Positions 30,656-40,723 are shown, counted from the stretch's first letter. The stretch is DNA of 64,000 bases from Polynucleobacter yangtzensis (GCF_001595965.1 NZ_LOJI01000040.1:278-64277), one strand, 5' to 3'. Program-made: numbers and translations. The notes: generated by a model from the letters alone, not told the origin.

Positions 30656-31474
30656 ATGTTACTAAGCGATATCGCCATGTTGATGCTGTGTGGCAGCATC
30701 TCCGGATTTTTAGCAGGCCTACTAGGCATTGGTGGCGGCATGATTCTGGTGCCATTCATGATCTTAGTTTTTAACCATCAAGGCTTTAGTCAAGAAGTGA
30801 TTGTGCACATGGCCATCGCTACTGGTATGGCCACCATCTTGTTCACCACCACCTCCGCAATTTGGGCGCATCACAAACATGGCTCTATCGATTGGAAGTT
30901 GGTTGGGTCGCTGAGTCCCGGCTTGGTCGTTGGCAGTTTGATTGGTGGCAGCGAAATTTTTGAAGCCCTAAATACTTCTTGGCTCTCACTTTTCTTCGCC
31001 ATTTTTATTGTCTATACATCCATTCAGATGCTGCTCAATAAAAAGCCTAAGCCAGGTAGAGATTTACCTGGTTCTCTAGGCTTATTTGGGTTTGGATCAT
31101 TTGCAGGAGCACTATCGAGCTTAGTGGGGGCCGGCGGGGCCTTCATCACTGTGCCATTTATGCTCTGGTGCAATGTCAAACCACACGTTGCTATGGCGAG
31201 CTCCTCTGGCTTGGGCTTTCCGATTGCAGCAGCAGCCACTGCAGGCTACATGTACGGTAGTTGGGGTCACCCCAACCTACCCTCCGGGTCTCTAGGATTT
31301 GTTTATTTACCAGCGGTAGTGTGTATTGCGGCAGTGAGTATTTTCACAGCACCGCTTGGCGCCAAAATGGCTCGCAAACTGGATGTGGCACAACTCAAAC
31401 GTATTTTTGGGGTGATGCTACTAATGCTTGCGGCCTTCATGTTTAATGAAAGCCGCAAAGCATTTGGTTACTAA
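30656..31474 (+). CDS. TauE/SafE family membrane permease
   Basis: 272-residue inner-membrane protein with about eight hydrophobic segments in two homologous halves. Each half carries the family glycine motif: GLLGIGGGMILVPFM near the start and SSLVGAGGAFITVPFM in the second half. The family moves sulfite, sulfoacetate and other small anions; substrate is unknown here. The ATG is almost adjacent to the end of 6S RNA, where enterobacteria have a folate-cycle gene instead. It converges on matB with no spacer (31474/31475). Confidence 0.88.
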   Translation: MLLSDIAMLMLCGSISGFLAGLLGIGGGMILVPFMILVFNHQGFSQEVIVHMAIATGMATILFTTTSAIWAHHKHGSIDWKLVGSLSPGLVVGSLIGGSEIFEALNTSWLSLFFAIFIVYTSIQMLLNKKPKPGRDLPGSLGLFGFGSFAGALSSLVGAGGAFITVPFMLWCNVKPHVAMASSSGLGFPIAAAATAGYMYGSWGHPNLPSGSLGFVYLPAVVCIAAVSIFTAPLGAKMARKLDVAQLKRIFGVMLLMLAAFMFNESRKAFGY

Positions 31475-32998
31475 CTAACTAGTAAATTGCTGGCGCAAAA
31501 TATTCTTTTGCACTTTACCCATAGCATTACGCGGTAAATCAGAAACAATTTCCACGCGCTTTGGAATCTTGAAGTTTGCAATTTGTGTTTTCAAAGTAGC
31601 GATCATCTCTTCGGCATTTAATTTAGCCCCAGCCTTGGGCACAACTACCGCCATCACTGCCTCACCGAAATCTGGATGCGGAATGCCAATCACAGCGCTT
31701 TCTTCAACACCAGGCATGTCATCGATAAAGCTTTCAATTTCTTTTGGATAAACGTTATAGCCACCAGAAATAATTAAATCCTTACTGCGGCCAACGATAC
31801 ACAAATACTCCTTCGGTGCTTTGCCGCCATTGGCATCACCACCCCAACGACCAACGTCACCTGTCTTGAACCAACCATCTTTGGTAAATTCTTCAGCAGT
31901 CTTCTCTGGCATACGCCAGTAGCCTTTGAATATGTTTGGACCTTTAACCTGAATGCCGCCAATTTCATCGACCTTGCAAGGTTTATTGTCTTCATTCACT
32001 ACGCGCACCTTTACACCAGGAAGAGGCAGGCCAACGGAGCCACCTACGCGCTTACCCTTATAAGGGTTGGAGACCAACATCACGGTCTCGCTCATGCCAT
32101 AGCGTTCCAAAATTGGCTGACCAATGACTTCCTTGAAAGTATTAAACGTTTCTGTAAGTAGTGGAGCAGAACCAGAAACAAAAAGGCGCATATTGCGTGC
32201 CACTTTCTTATTAAAGCCTTTATCGGCTAATAAGCGTACATAGAATGTTGGCACACCCATCATCACTGTTGCCTGTGGCATATGTTTGATCAGTTGCGCA
32301 GTATCTAAACGCGGCAACCAAATCATCTTGCTGCCATTAATCAATGCGCCATGGGCCGCAACGAACAAACCGTGAACGTGAAAGATAGGCAAAGCGTGCA
32401 ATAGAACATCGCCTTTTTTCCAACCCCAAAACTTTTGCAATACTTGAGCATTGCTGCCCAAGTTCTTATGAGTCAGCATTGCACCTTTGCTACGGCCAGT
32501 AGTGCCGGAGGTATACAAAATAGCCGCAAGATCATCATCCTTAGCGGGTACAGTTTTGAATTTATCGCTTAAACCAGCTGCACGGTCCAACAAAGAACCG
32601 GTGCGGTTTTCATCTAGGGTAAAGACATGCTTGGTGCCGGCTTTAGCAGCAACCTTAGATACCCAAGATAGATTCTTGCTACTGCAAACAACTACCGCCG
32701 GCTCTGCATTTTCTAAAAAATATTGAATTTCAGCAGACTGGTAGGCGGTATTGAGTGGCAAATACACATAACCCGCACGAATTGTTGCTAGGTATAGAAA
32801 AAGAGCCTCAGGTGACTTCTCAACCTGAACTGCAACCCTAGACCCTTTTGGCAACTTCAAGCTGGCAAGTAAATTTGCCAGCTTTGCCGTTGCAGCCTCA
32901 AGGTCACCCCAGGAGTAATACAGACCATCATGCGTCTCGAGAGCGCATGCTTTTTTATCTTTTGGAAAACCTTTTTCCAATAGTGAATATAAATTCAT
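31475..32998 (-). CDS. matB: Malonyl-CoA synthetase (AMP-forming)
   Basis: Activates malonate to malonyl-CoA with ATP. 507 residues, acyl-adenylate-forming superfamily: phosphate loop YTSGTTGRSKGA, the A4/A5 motif YGMSET, A7 TGDVG and the A10 lysine in RNAMGKVQK near the C-terminus. The length and the neighbour malonyl-CoA decarboxylase at 34187-35491 assign MatB rather than a generic acyl-CoA ligase. It is the last gene of the malonate block, 40 bases after the broken Bug receptor gene. Confidence 0.88.
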   Translation of the reverse strand: MNLYSLLEKGFPKDKKACALETHDGLYYSWGDLEAATAKLANLLASLKLPKGSRVAVQVEKSPEALFLYLATIRAGYVYLPLNTAYQSAEIQYFLENAEPAVVVCSSKNLSWVSKVAAKAGTKHVFTLDENRTGSLLDRAAGLSDKFKTVPAKDDDLAAILYTSGTTGRSKGAMLTHKNLGSNAQVLQKFWGWKKGDVLLHALPIFHVHGLFVAAHGALINGSKMIWLPRLDTAQLIKHMPQATVMMGVPTFYVRLLADKGFNKKVARNMRLFVSGSAPLLTETFNTFKEVIGQPILERYGMSETVMLVSNPYKGKRVGGSVGLPLPGVKVRVVNEDNKPCKVDEIGGIQVKGPNIFKGYWRMPEKTAEEFTKDGWFKTGDVGRWGGDANGGKAPKEYLCIVGRSKDLIISGGYNVYPKEIESFIDDMPGVEESAVIGIPHPDFGEAVMAVVVPKAGAKLNAEEMIATLKTQIANFKIPKRVEIVSDLPRNAMGKVQKNILRQQFTS

Positions 32999-33038
32999 TT
33001 AAACCTCAAACCCCAGGGGTAATATTTAATAAAAATTC

Positions 33039-34028
33039 TTAGTCTAATTTGGCGCCAGAAGCCTTAGCAACGGCAGCCCAACGCTTAACATCAGCACTCA
33101 CAAATTTTCCAAAAGCTTCGCCTGAAAGGGTTGGAGTTTCGGAACCGTTATTAGTCCAGATAGTTTTGAGCTCAGGCGTATTCAGCGCCTTCTGTGTCTC
33201 AGCAATCATCTTGTCAACGATCGGTTGCGGAGTTCCTTTAGGAGCAAACAAGCCATACCATGTAGAAACCTCGTAACCCACTAAACCAGCTTCAGCTGCA
33301 GTAGGTACGTTCGGAAATCCTGGAGCGCGCTTTTGTGATGCAACTGCCAAAGCAACAATCGAGCCATTCTTAATTTGTGCGGCTGAAGAACCCAATCCGT
33401 CGAACTCGATGTCTACCTGACCAGCAATTAAGTCTTGCATGGCTGGGCCAGCACCACGATAAGGGATGTGCGTAATAAAGGTTTTGGTCAACATCTTGAA
33501 TTGCTCGCCTGCCAGATGATGTGTAGATCCATTACCGGCGCTGGCGTAGTTGAACTTACCTGGGTTTTTCTTCAATAGTGCAATAAATTCTTTCAAGTCT
33601 TTCACTTGAACATTCTTAGGATTAACAACGATCACCTGCGGTGGACTTGCAATCATTGCAACTGGCACAAAACTTTTCTCGATATCGTAATCCAAGTTTG
33701 GATACATGGAAGGTGCAATTGCATGGTGCGCTGCACCCACAAAAAAGGTATATCCATCTGGAGCAGCCTTAGCAGCAATAGAGGCGCCCAAGGTTCCACC
33801 TGCGCCACCACGATTATCAATAATAATTTGCTTACCCAATTGCTTAGTCAACTGTGTTGCCAATGGTCGCGCAAAAGCGTCTGTACCACCGCCCGCAGGA
33901 AAGGGCACAACAAAGGTAATCGGTTTATTGGGCCACTCTTACGCCATCACCACCAAAGGGGCAGCGCAAACCAAAAGAATTGCCTTCTTGATCATTGCCG
34001 AAAGGCTTAATTGGTTAATCATCTTCAT
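33039..34028 (-). pseudogene. Bug-type (TctC family) periplasmic solute-binding protein, interrupted by a stop codon
   Basis: The full reading frame starts at ATG 34028 (or 34022), right after GGAGGAG, and encodes a signal peptide (KKAILLVCAAPLVVMA). An in-frame TAA at 33939-33941 (codon 30) follows, then the frame continues undisturbed as EWPNKPITFVVPFPAGGG for about 300 codons to 33039. Family members usually have Gln here, so a single C-to-T change (CAA to TAA) would explain the stop. All Bug hallmarks remain downstream (PAGGGTDAFARPLA, RGGAGGTLGA, NYASAGNGSTHHLAGE, HIPYRGAGPAMQDL). A GTG at 33908 could restart translation but would lack the export signal. The likely former ligand is malonate, from the matA-matB context. 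Sequencing error is the alternative. Confidence 0.85.
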
Positions 34029-34186
34029 CTCCTCCACTTGCCACTATTTCATGGCTATGTTCATTATTAATACCGCTGAATCGCACACCATACTACCTTC
34101 TGGATCTTGATGCCCAGTTTGCTTATTAAACCCTAAAGTGAATCTCTTTGGATTCTGCCTTGGGGCATCTCCTCCTCAATTCCTTA

Positions 34187-35491
34187 TCACGGCGCCATCA
34201 AGCGCCCTACCGATCTTGAATACACGATTTCGCCATTGGCAAATTTCTCATGGTTTTCTTCCACATTCCCTAGATCATAGAGATAGTTCACCATCAAACC
34301 CGCTGACTGACGCAAGCCTTTACGAGATAAATCTCCCGCCCAATTTACCAAATGCAACTTAGCGCCATTGCCTAAATGGAACTTAGCAACTGGATTGCCA
34401 TTACGACCAGTAGAACCTAGACCCAAATAGATAGAGGCTAAACAAAGCAAAGACTCTTGCTCTTTAGGTGATGCCAAATCGGGATGCCATCCAGCACTGA
34501 GTTTTTCTGTCCATGACTGCGCATCTAACTTAAGATTTGCTAATGCCTGGTCTCGTGCCGCCCGTAAGTTTGGCTTCAATCTTTCTGCAGGCACATCCTC
34601 ACCCAAGTTAGCACCAGCAGATACCCAATCCATAAATCCAGGTATCGGCGATAGAGTAACAAAGGTTTTGAGCCCTGGGAATTCAGCATGTAACTGCTCG
34701 GCAACACGCTTAATTAAGAAGTTGCCCATTGATACGCCACGCAGACCCGGCTCACAGTTACTAATTGAATAGAACACCGCTACTTTGTATTGAGATGGCT
34801 GATCCACTGTCTCAGCTTTCTTATCCACCAAGGGCGTAATAACGGTCGGGATCTCGGGTAATAAGGCCACTTCCACAAAGATCAAAGGCTCGCTAGGCAG
34901 CTGCGGGTGGAAGAAGGCAAAGCAACGGTGATCAGGCTGTAGGCGGCGACGTAAATCATCCCAGCCATCAATGGCATGTACCGCTTCGTGGTGAATCAAC
35001 TTCTCCAAAACCTCTGCAGGTGATTTCCAGTCAACACGATGCATCTTCAAAAATCCTGGATTGAACCAAGATGACAGAAGATGGCGCATATCAAAATCGA
35101 CTGCTGCTAGCTCGGGCTTCTTATCTAAGATTTGCAAAAGATCTCGCCGCATTTGCACCACAGCAGCAGTTCCATGACCGGCACGATTTAAGCGGCGGAA
35201 CAATTCTTGCCTAGGAGATTCAGAAACTTTTTGTAATTGAATGTAATTGCGCGCTGTAGATTCGGCAGCAAAATTTTGTGCAGCCTTAAGAACTGCATCG
35301 ACTTGAGGATTTAATTTCTCAAATAAATAAGTAAAGAATGCAATGTGTTGGTCTTTTGTCAGCTTACGATAGTTGTTCACAACATCGTCAGCCATGCTGA
35401 CTGCATTAGATTCGCCTCGCTCAGAAATCAAGCGCTTAATGGCGTTGTTTGCCTTTGATAGGTTGCGGGCTTTTGCTAACTTTTCGAGCAT
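34187..35491 (-). CDS. matA: Malonyl-CoA decarboxylase
   Basis: Converts malonyl-CoA to acetyl-CoA and CO2. 434 residues with the MCD N-terminal helical domain (VVNNYRKLTKDQHIAFFTYL, LRRLNRAGHGTAAVVQMR-type helix) and the C-terminal GNAT-like domain with HHEAVHAIDGWDDLRRRL, RRCFAFFHP-like block, FYSISNCEPGLRGVSMGN and FVTLSPIPGF. These last two are the strongest family motifs. It is read with the Bug gene and matB on the minus strand. The 135 bases upstream hold a 9-bp-arm palindrome (35566-35594). Confidence 0.93.
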   Translation of the reverse strand: MLEKLAKARNLSKANNAIKRLISERGESNAVSMADDVVNNYRKLTKDQHIAFFTYLFEKLNPQVDAVLKAAQNFAAESTARNYIQLQKVSESPRQELFRRLNRAGHGTAAVVQMRRDLLQILDKKPELAAVDFDMRHLLSSWFNPGFLKMHRVDWKSPAEVLEKLIHHEAVHAIDGWDDLRRRLQPDHRCFAFFHPQLPSEPLIFVEVALLPEIPTVITPLVDKKAETVDQPSQYKVAVFYSISNCEPGLRGVSMGNFLIKRVAEQLHAEFPGLKTFVTLSPIPGFMDWVSAGANLGEDVPAERLKPNLRAARDQALANLKLDAQSWTEKLSAGWHPDLASPKEQESLLCLASIYLGLGSTGRNGNPVAKFHLGNGAKLHLVNWAGDLSRKGLRQSAGLMVNYLYDLGNVEENHEKFANGEIVYSRSVGRLMAP

Positions 35492-35565
35492 GTAATCTTT
35501 TCAAATAAGAAAAACGACAAAATTAAGATCGAGTTCAATTTATTACTCAGAACATGCAAAATCAA

Positions 35566-35594
35566 TTAAGTTAAATGAATAATTATTAACTTAA
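35566..35594 (-). promoter_or_regulatory. Palindromic operator candidate before matA
   Basis: TTAAGTTAA and TTAACTTAA (35566-35574, 35586-35594) are perfect inverted repeats separated by 11 bases, with another AGTTAA half-site just beyond (35595-35600 area). They lie 75-103 bases before the matA start and right after the LysR gene, the spacing usual for a LysR-type activator site. The pure A/T stem argues against a terminator. Confidence 0.5.
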
Positions 35595-35626
35595 AGTTAA
35601 GTATAGGCGCAAAACCTTAGGGTAAA

Positions 35627-36535
35627 TCAGGAGTTTTTGCGATGCAGCATGCGGGCTTCAGCCGCTAAAGCCAAAATATTGGGGTTTGATTCATTAGCCT
35701 GAAGATACATTAGGCCAATACGTTGAATCACCTGGTATTTAGGTAATAAAGGCGTAAATTCGATTGCATCGCCCATTAGCGCCCTTACCCTACCGGGCAA
35801 CAAGGAATGTCCCAGATCACCGGAAACCATATTCATTAGGGAAAAGATATCGCCCACCCTCATAACTACATCAGGTTTAAAACCAGCAAGCTGAAATGCC
35901 TCATAAAACCCCGAGGTAGTAGCAAAGCCATCTTGAAGGGTAAGAAATTTCTTATGTTGATATTCTGATAGGTCAATATCGGCTGCGGCAGGCTTACTGC
36001 CTTTTGAAGAGGCCAGAAATAACTGATCCTCAAAAAGAGAGACAACCTGGACGCCCTCAGGCAAGTCGTGCGCTGGAACAGCAATGACAACTGCATCAAC
36101 ACTGCCCTCAGTCAAGCGCTTCATCAACTCTTCATTAGACCCAAGAAATAAGTCGATATCTAAATCGGGCCTGCGGATTTTGGTGCCCATGATCATGCGA
36201 GGAATGATGTTGGCAGTCAGGGAATACATAGACCCTAGGCGAATTTGCCCGCTTTCAAGCCCTGCTTTAGCCCTCGTCTTTTTTAGAATGCGATCTACGT
36301 CTGATAGCAAATCATTACTTGCCTCAGCTAAATAGATTGCCGCTGGCAAGGCTTTTAATTGGCGTCCCTCTTTAACAAATAAAGGGCACCCAATCCCTGA
36401 CTCAAGAGAGTGCAACGCCTTGTGAATGCTGACTGAGCTCAAGTGCAACTCTTCTGCAGTTCGTGAGAGGCTTCCGGTTCGCACGAAAGAACATAGAATT
36501 TCTAACTTTCGCAGTGTCAGTTCTTCATTCAACAT
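35627..36535 (-). CDS. LysR family transcriptional regulator (probable malonate regulator)
   Basis: 302 residues: N-terminal winged HTH (LRKLEILCSFVRTGSLSRTAEELHLSSVSIHKALHSLE) and a LysR substrate domain with IRLGSMYSLTANIIPRM and the D..I..G..EEL..RL pattern. It lies upstream of matA on the same strand, which suggests it controls the malonate block. It begins only 15 bases after the lgt stop, so it may be read partly from the lgt transcript. The usual divergent arrangement of LysR regulator and target is not seen here. Confidence 0.85.
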   Translation of the reverse strand: MLNEELTLRKLEILCSFVRTGSLSRTAEELHLSSVSIHKALHSLESGIGCPLFVKEGRQLKALPAAIYLAEASNDLLSDVDRILKKTRAKAGLESGQIRLGSMYSLTANIIPRMIMGTKIRRPDLDIDLFLGSNEELMKRLTEGSVDAVVIAVPAHDLPEGVQVVSLFEDQLFLASSKGSKPAAADIDLSEYQHKKFLTLQDGFATTSGFYEAFQLAGFKPDVVMRVGDIFSLMNMVSGDLGHSLLPGRVRALMGDAIEFTPLLPKYQVIQRIGLMYLQANESNPNILALAAEARMLHRKNS

Positions 36536-36550
36536 AGAGGGTGATGAACT

Positions 36551-37339
36551 TTAAATGCTTTTAGATTTAAATGCGGTCATCAAATAGATGCCAAATAGAA
36601 TCATCGGAACGCATAACCATTGACCCATCGACAAGCCTAGACCAAGAAGACCAAGGAACGCATCTGGTTCACGCGCGTATTCGGCTAAGAAACGGCAAAT
36701 ACCGTAGCCCAATAAGAAGAATCCAGACACCTGACCTACGCGCCTTGGTTTGCCTGCATAAATCCAGAGCGCAATACCAAGTAATACACCCTCACCTAGC
36801 AGTTGATAAATTTGCGAGGGGTGACGCGGCACAGAATCAACTAATGGGAACACCATTGCCCAAGGCAAATCAGTAGGCCTACCCCAGAGCTCTCCGTTAA
36901 TAAAGTTACCAAGTCGACCAAAAGCTAAGCCAAATGGAACGAGTGGAGCTACTAAATCACTAACAACAAAGAAAGTGGTCTTCCGTTTTTTAGCAAACCA
37001 GTAAAGAGCAGCAAGCACTCCTAGCAAGCCACCATGGAAAGACATACCACCTTCCCAGATTTTGAAAATACTCAAGGGATTGGCCAAGTAAAAGCCAGGC
37101 ATATAAAACAAGGTATAGCCTAAGCGCCCACCAAGCACAACACCGAGAACACCAGCAAAGAGGAGATCCTCAAGATCTTTATAAGTCCAGCCTAAAACCT
37201 GATAACGCGGCGCTCGAATACGTAAGCGACCTAATAGCAAAAACTGCACAAAAGCCATCAGATACATCAAGCCATACCAGTGAATAGCAAAGGATCCAAT
37301 ACGAATTGCTGCGGGGTCAAACTGAGGATGAATCAACAT
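36551..37339 (-). CDS. lgt: Prolipoprotein diacylglyceryl transferase
   Basis: Inner-membrane enzyme adding diacylglycerol to the lipobox Cys of prolipoproteins. 262 residues with seven hydrophobic segments. Signature blocks: IHWYGLMY near the N-terminus, [11 protein letters not shown], the family signature [16 protein letters not shown], and [12 protein letters not shown]. It follows holC after 5 bases in the pepA-holC-lgt run. Confidence 0.96.
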   Translation of the reverse strand: MLIHPQFDPAAIRIGSFAIHWYGLMYLMAFVQFLLLGRLRIRAPRYQVLGWTYKDLEDLLFAGVLGVVLGGRLGYTLFYMPGFYLANPLSIFKIWEGGMSFHGGLLGVLAALYWFAKKRKTTFFVVSDLVAPLVPFGLAFGRLGNFINGELWGRPTDLPWAMVFPLVDSVPRHPSQIYQLLGEGVLLGIALWIYAGKPRRVGQVSGFFLLGYGICRFLAEYAREPDAFLGLLGLGLSMGQWLCVPMILFGIYLMTAFKSKSI

Positions 37340-37344
37340 GAATA

Positions 37345-37809
37345 TTAACTTTTGGATTGATCAAAGTTATGCAACTCGTGACCTAGATCCCGGTAGGCTT
37401 TATAGCGTTCGCGCCCAGCCAAACGCTCAGCCTCATTGACAGTAACTACCTCAACGATTCTAGGGAAGCGCGCGACAAGAGCGGCTACATCCGCAGGCAT
37501 ACGCATACCCAGGTGAATCATCACATCCGCATGAGGTACGTTATTTAGGGCGGAGGAAGTAAAGTCGTCTGTCAAAACAATGGGCGTTTCTGCTGCGGCC
37601 TCGTCTTCGATAAAGCAGTGCGGTAAAAAATCAGCACCACTAAATGACCACAAAAGATCATTTAACTTTTGGAGATCAGCTTTCTCACCAACCATCACGA
37701 TATTACGAACAGGCTCGCCTTCAGGCGTGGCACTCCAAATCTTGCGTGTTAAACGACAGGCGTATTCCAGCTTGTCGTTTACATTGCTATGAAAATCAAT
37801 TCGTGCCAT
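37345..37809 (-). CDS. holC: DNA polymerase III chi subunit
   Basis: Clamp-loader-associated subunit that links the replisome to SSB. ATG 37809 ([10 protein letters not shown]) yields 154 residues; five extra residues upstream (to 37824) lack support. Blocks [40 protein letters not shown] and APIVLTDDF-like text fit HolC. The order pepA-holC is classical in proteobacteria. The start lies 29 bases after the pepA stop. Confidence 0.9.
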   Translation of the reverse strand: MARIDFHSNVNDKLEYACRLTRKIWSATPEGEPVRNIVMVGEKADLQKLNDLLWSFSGADFLPHCFIEDEAAAETPIVLTDDFTSSALNNVPHADVMIHLGMRMPADVAALVARFPRIVEVVTVNEAERLAGRERYKAYRDLGHELHNFDQSKS

Positions 37810-37838
37810 TCGGTATCTATCCAAAACTTCTCAAGTTC

Positions 37839-39449
37839 TTACTTACGTTCAAGCAAGAAGTTCACCAACAAGGGAACTGGACGACCAGTCGAGCCCTTAG
37901 CGGCGCCGCTCTTCCAGGCTGTTCCTGCAATATCCAAGTGAGCCCATTTGTATTTCTCTGTAAAGCGTGACAAGAAACATGCTGCCGTTACGCTTCCTGC
38001 TGGACGTCCGCCAATATTGGCGACATCTGCAAAATTCGATTTGAGTTGCTCATGATAAGCAGCATCTAAAGGCAAGCGCCATACGGTATCCAAAGAAGCA
38101 TGACCAGCTTTAGTGAGCTCACTCACCAAGCCTTCGTCTTCAGAAAATAAACCGCTATGCACATGACCCAAAGCAATTACGCATGCGCCAGTTAAGGTGG
38201 CGATATCAATCACCGCTGCGGGTTTAAAGCGTTCAACATAAGTTAAGGCATCACACAATATGAGACGGCCTTCTGCATCGGTATTGAGAATCTCAATCGT
38301 CTGCCCAGACATGCTCTTCACAATATCGCCTGGTCGCGTAGCCTGACCTGATGGCATATTTTCACAAGTAGGAATGACGCCAATGACATTCTTCTTTAAA
38401 TTCATTAAAGAAACGGCGTACATGGTGCCTATCACTGATGCAGCACCACACATGTCGTACTTCATCTCATCCATCGCTTCGCCTGGCTTGAGTGAGATAC
38501 CGCCCGTGTCAAAAGTAATTCCTTTGCCAACTAAGACAATCGGGGCCTCGCCCGCTTTGCCGCCTTGGTGACGCATCACAATAAACTGAGGTGGAGTATC
38601 AGAGCCTTTCGCAACCGACAAGAAGGAGCCCATTCCTAAGGCTTCAATCTGTTTGCGTCCTAGCACTTCCACTTTCAAGCCCGCCTTCTTGCTCAAGCCT
38701 TGTGCAGTCTTACCTAAATATGTTGGCGTACAGACATTGGGCGGAAGATTACCCAAATCTTTCGCTAAGTTCATACCCTCAACCATGGCTACACCCTGCT
38801 CTACAGCAGCCTTCAGCTCTTTTGCACAATCATCATTACCAGCAAACACTAAATGTTTAAATGTATCTGCTTTATCTTTCGCTTTAAATTTCATGGCAGG
38901 CTGACGAACGCCAAAACGATAGGCTTGATCGCCAGCGTATTGAACGGTCAGGCGCACCTCTTCTGCGATAAAATCTGCTTTATGGGAAAGCGCAAAACTT
39001 GGAGTAAACCAAAGTGCATTCTCAATTGAGCCGCCGCTCAGCACCTTCAAAGCTGCGCGAGCTACTTTGGAATAAGTAGTCAAACTACGTTCGCTAGCAA
39101 GATGAACGTCACCCAAAGCAACTAGCAATATGCGTTTTGCTTTAACACCACTAGCAGTCCAAGATTTTTCTGCTCGCAACATGCAAACGGAAGCCTGCTT
39201 AGGATCTAAATCCCCAACAACAATAGCGTGATTAACAGAACCTCCAAGCAAGAGATCCAGCTCCGGCAAAAAGCCAGCTTTGGCCTTGGCGCCTTTAGCC
39301 CCAGAGAAACTATCAAAATCTGCTTTTGAGAAGGCCAAGACCAAACAGTCGGTGTTGTGACCCAATAGAGATTTGAGGCTAGATTTCTGGAGTTTTGGGC
39401 TCTGCAGGTCGGCTTGAGGGAAAATCTTGGTACTAAATTGAATTGTCAT
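37839..39449 (-). CDS. pepA: Leucyl aminopeptidase (cytosol, M17)
   Basis: Manganese/zinc-dependent aminopeptidase; in E. coli it also acts as a DNA-binding accessory protein. 536 residues: an N-terminal macro-like domain and a C-terminal catalytic domain with GKGITFDTGGISLKP, MKYDMCGAASV and the signature NTDAEGRLIL, which supply the metal ligands and catalytic Lys/Arg. It is somewhat longer than the usual ~500 residues, mainly in the N-terminal domain. It is divergent from lptF with 158 bases between. Confidence 0.95.
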   Translation of the reverse strand: MTIQFSTKIFPQADLQSPKLQKSSLKSLLGHNTDCLVLAFSKADFDSFSGAKGAKAKAGFLPELDLLLGGSVNHAIVVGDLDPKQASVCMLRAEKSWTASGVKAKRILLVALGDVHLASERSLTTYSKVARAALKVLSGGSIENALWFTPSFALSHKADFIAEEVRLTVQYAGDQAYRFGVRQPAMKFKAKDKADTFKHLVFAGNDDCAKELKAAVEQGVAMVEGMNLAKDLGNLPPNVCTPTYLGKTAQGLSKKAGLKVEVLGRKQIEALGMGSFLSVAKGSDTPPQFIVMRHQGGKAGEAPIVLVGKGITFDTGGISLKPGEAMDEMKYDMCGAASVIGTMYAVSLMNLKKNVIGVIPTCENMPSGQATRPGDIVKSMSGQTIEILNTDAEGRLILCDALTYVERFKPAAVIDIATLTGACVIALGHVHSGLFSEDEGLVSELTKAGHASLDTVWRLPLDAAYHEQLKSNFADVANIGGRPAGSVTAACFLSRFTEKYKWAHLDIAGTAWKSGAAKGSTGRPVPLLVNFLLERK

Positions 39450-39607
39450 AATCTATTACGGTATTTTGGTCGAATCAAAAGAGGGGAAATTGCTAATCCG
39501 GGACGTTTATCCATTATCCTCCGACATGAGAATAGTCTCCCTTATCGATAGCAATATAAGCCATTTATAGCCCCTAATAACCCCACGAATCCAGACCCTT
39601 ATTTTTC

Positions 39608-40723
39608 ATGATTTTTAAACAGGCCCTCCGCCGCGAACTCAGTTTTACGACTGGTGGGGTGTTTTTGGTCTTAGTCACCATCATGGTGACTACTTTGGTT
39701 ATCCGAATCTTGGGCTATGCCGCCAACGGCGCAGTCAACCCTGAGGATGCGCTCGTTTTAATTGCCTTAGCCACTTTGGGTTATCTCGCCGTTCTTTTAA
39801 CGGTCTCGCTGTTTGTAGCAACCCTCATTGTTTTAGTCCGCTGGTACAAAGATTCCGAAATGATCGTTTGGTTTGCAAGCGGCTTAAGTGTCACCAATCT
39901 CATTCGCCCTATTTTGCAATTCGCTACACCGCTCATCATCGTCATCGCCCTACTTGCACTTTTTGTTTGGCCATGGGCAAATCGGGAATCCACTTTAATC
40001 AGTCAGCGCTTTCAACAGCGTGATGATGTATCAATGGTGAGCGCTGGGCAATTTAAAGAATCTGCAAAAGCAGAACGTGTTTTCTTTATTGAAGAGCTCG
40101 ATGTAGATAAGAGTGAAGTAAAAAATATCTTCGTAGCAGACTCTAAGAATGGTCGCCTGAGTATTGCGGTGTCATCCACCGGCTACATTCAAAATTCGGA
40201 GGGTGGAGAAAAGTCTATCGTCCTCAATAACGGCCGACGCTATGAGGGGCAACCCACTCAGCCCGATTTTAGAATTCTCGAATTTAATGAGTACAGCACC
40301 AAGATTCGCAGTAAGGATGCATTAGCCCCTGCACCTCGCGATCGTGAGAAGACCATTACCGAACTTCTCAACGACCCTAACCCTGCTTCTGTGAACCCTA
40401 ATCGCGCTGAATTGCTTTGGCGTGTTGGCTTGCCTTTAATGGCTTTGGGTTTAGTGCTAATCGCCATACCACTTGCATATGTAAATCCGCGTCTCGGCAA
40501 TTACACAGCAATGTTCTATGCGGTATTGATTTACCTGATTTATAGCAACCTGCTGAACCTGACGCAAAATTTTGTTTCACAAGGTAAGGTCAGTGTTTTT
40601 GTGGCCATTTGGCCGATCCATTTACTTGCTCTTTTGATTGCAACAGTCTTAATTCGCAATCGTATCAACCCCTCACTCAAGTGGTGGCTCCGTCAGTTGC
40701 CCGCCTCAATAGCTAGAAAATGA
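39608..40723 (+). CDS. lptF: LPS export ABC transporter permease LptF
   Basis: Inner-membrane permease of LptB2FG, which extracts LPS from the inner membrane for transport to the outer membrane. 371 residues with three N-terminal membrane helices, a periplasmic beta-jellyroll part (~130-270) and three C-terminal helices. The segments FKQALRRELSFTTGGVFLVL and NPRLGNYTAMFYAVLIYLIY are typical. It overlaps lptG by 4 bases (40720-40723). Confidence 0.94.
   Translation: MIFKQALRRELSFTTGGVFLVLVTIMVTTLVIRILGYAANGAVNPEDALVLIALATLGYLAVLLTVSLFVATLIVLVRWYKDSEMIVWFASGLSVTNLIRPILQFATPLIIVIALLALFVWPWANRESTLISQRFQQRDDVSMVSAGQFKESAKAERVFFIEELDVDKSEVKNIFVADSKNGRLSIAVSSTGYIQNSEGGEKSIVLNNGRRYEGQPTQPDFRILEFNEYSTKIRSKDALAPAPRDREKTITELLNDPNPASVNPNRAELLWRVGLPLMALGLVLIAIPLAYVNPRLGNYTAMFYAVLIYLIYSNLLNLTQNFVSQGKVSVFVAIWPIHLLALLIATVLIRNRINPSLKWWLRQLPASIARK

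Noticed and set aside
33606-34110. Two plus-strand open frames of 134 codons opposite the Bug gene
   Set aside because: They are antisense to clearly conserved Bug coding sequence, contain no motifs and lack RBS.
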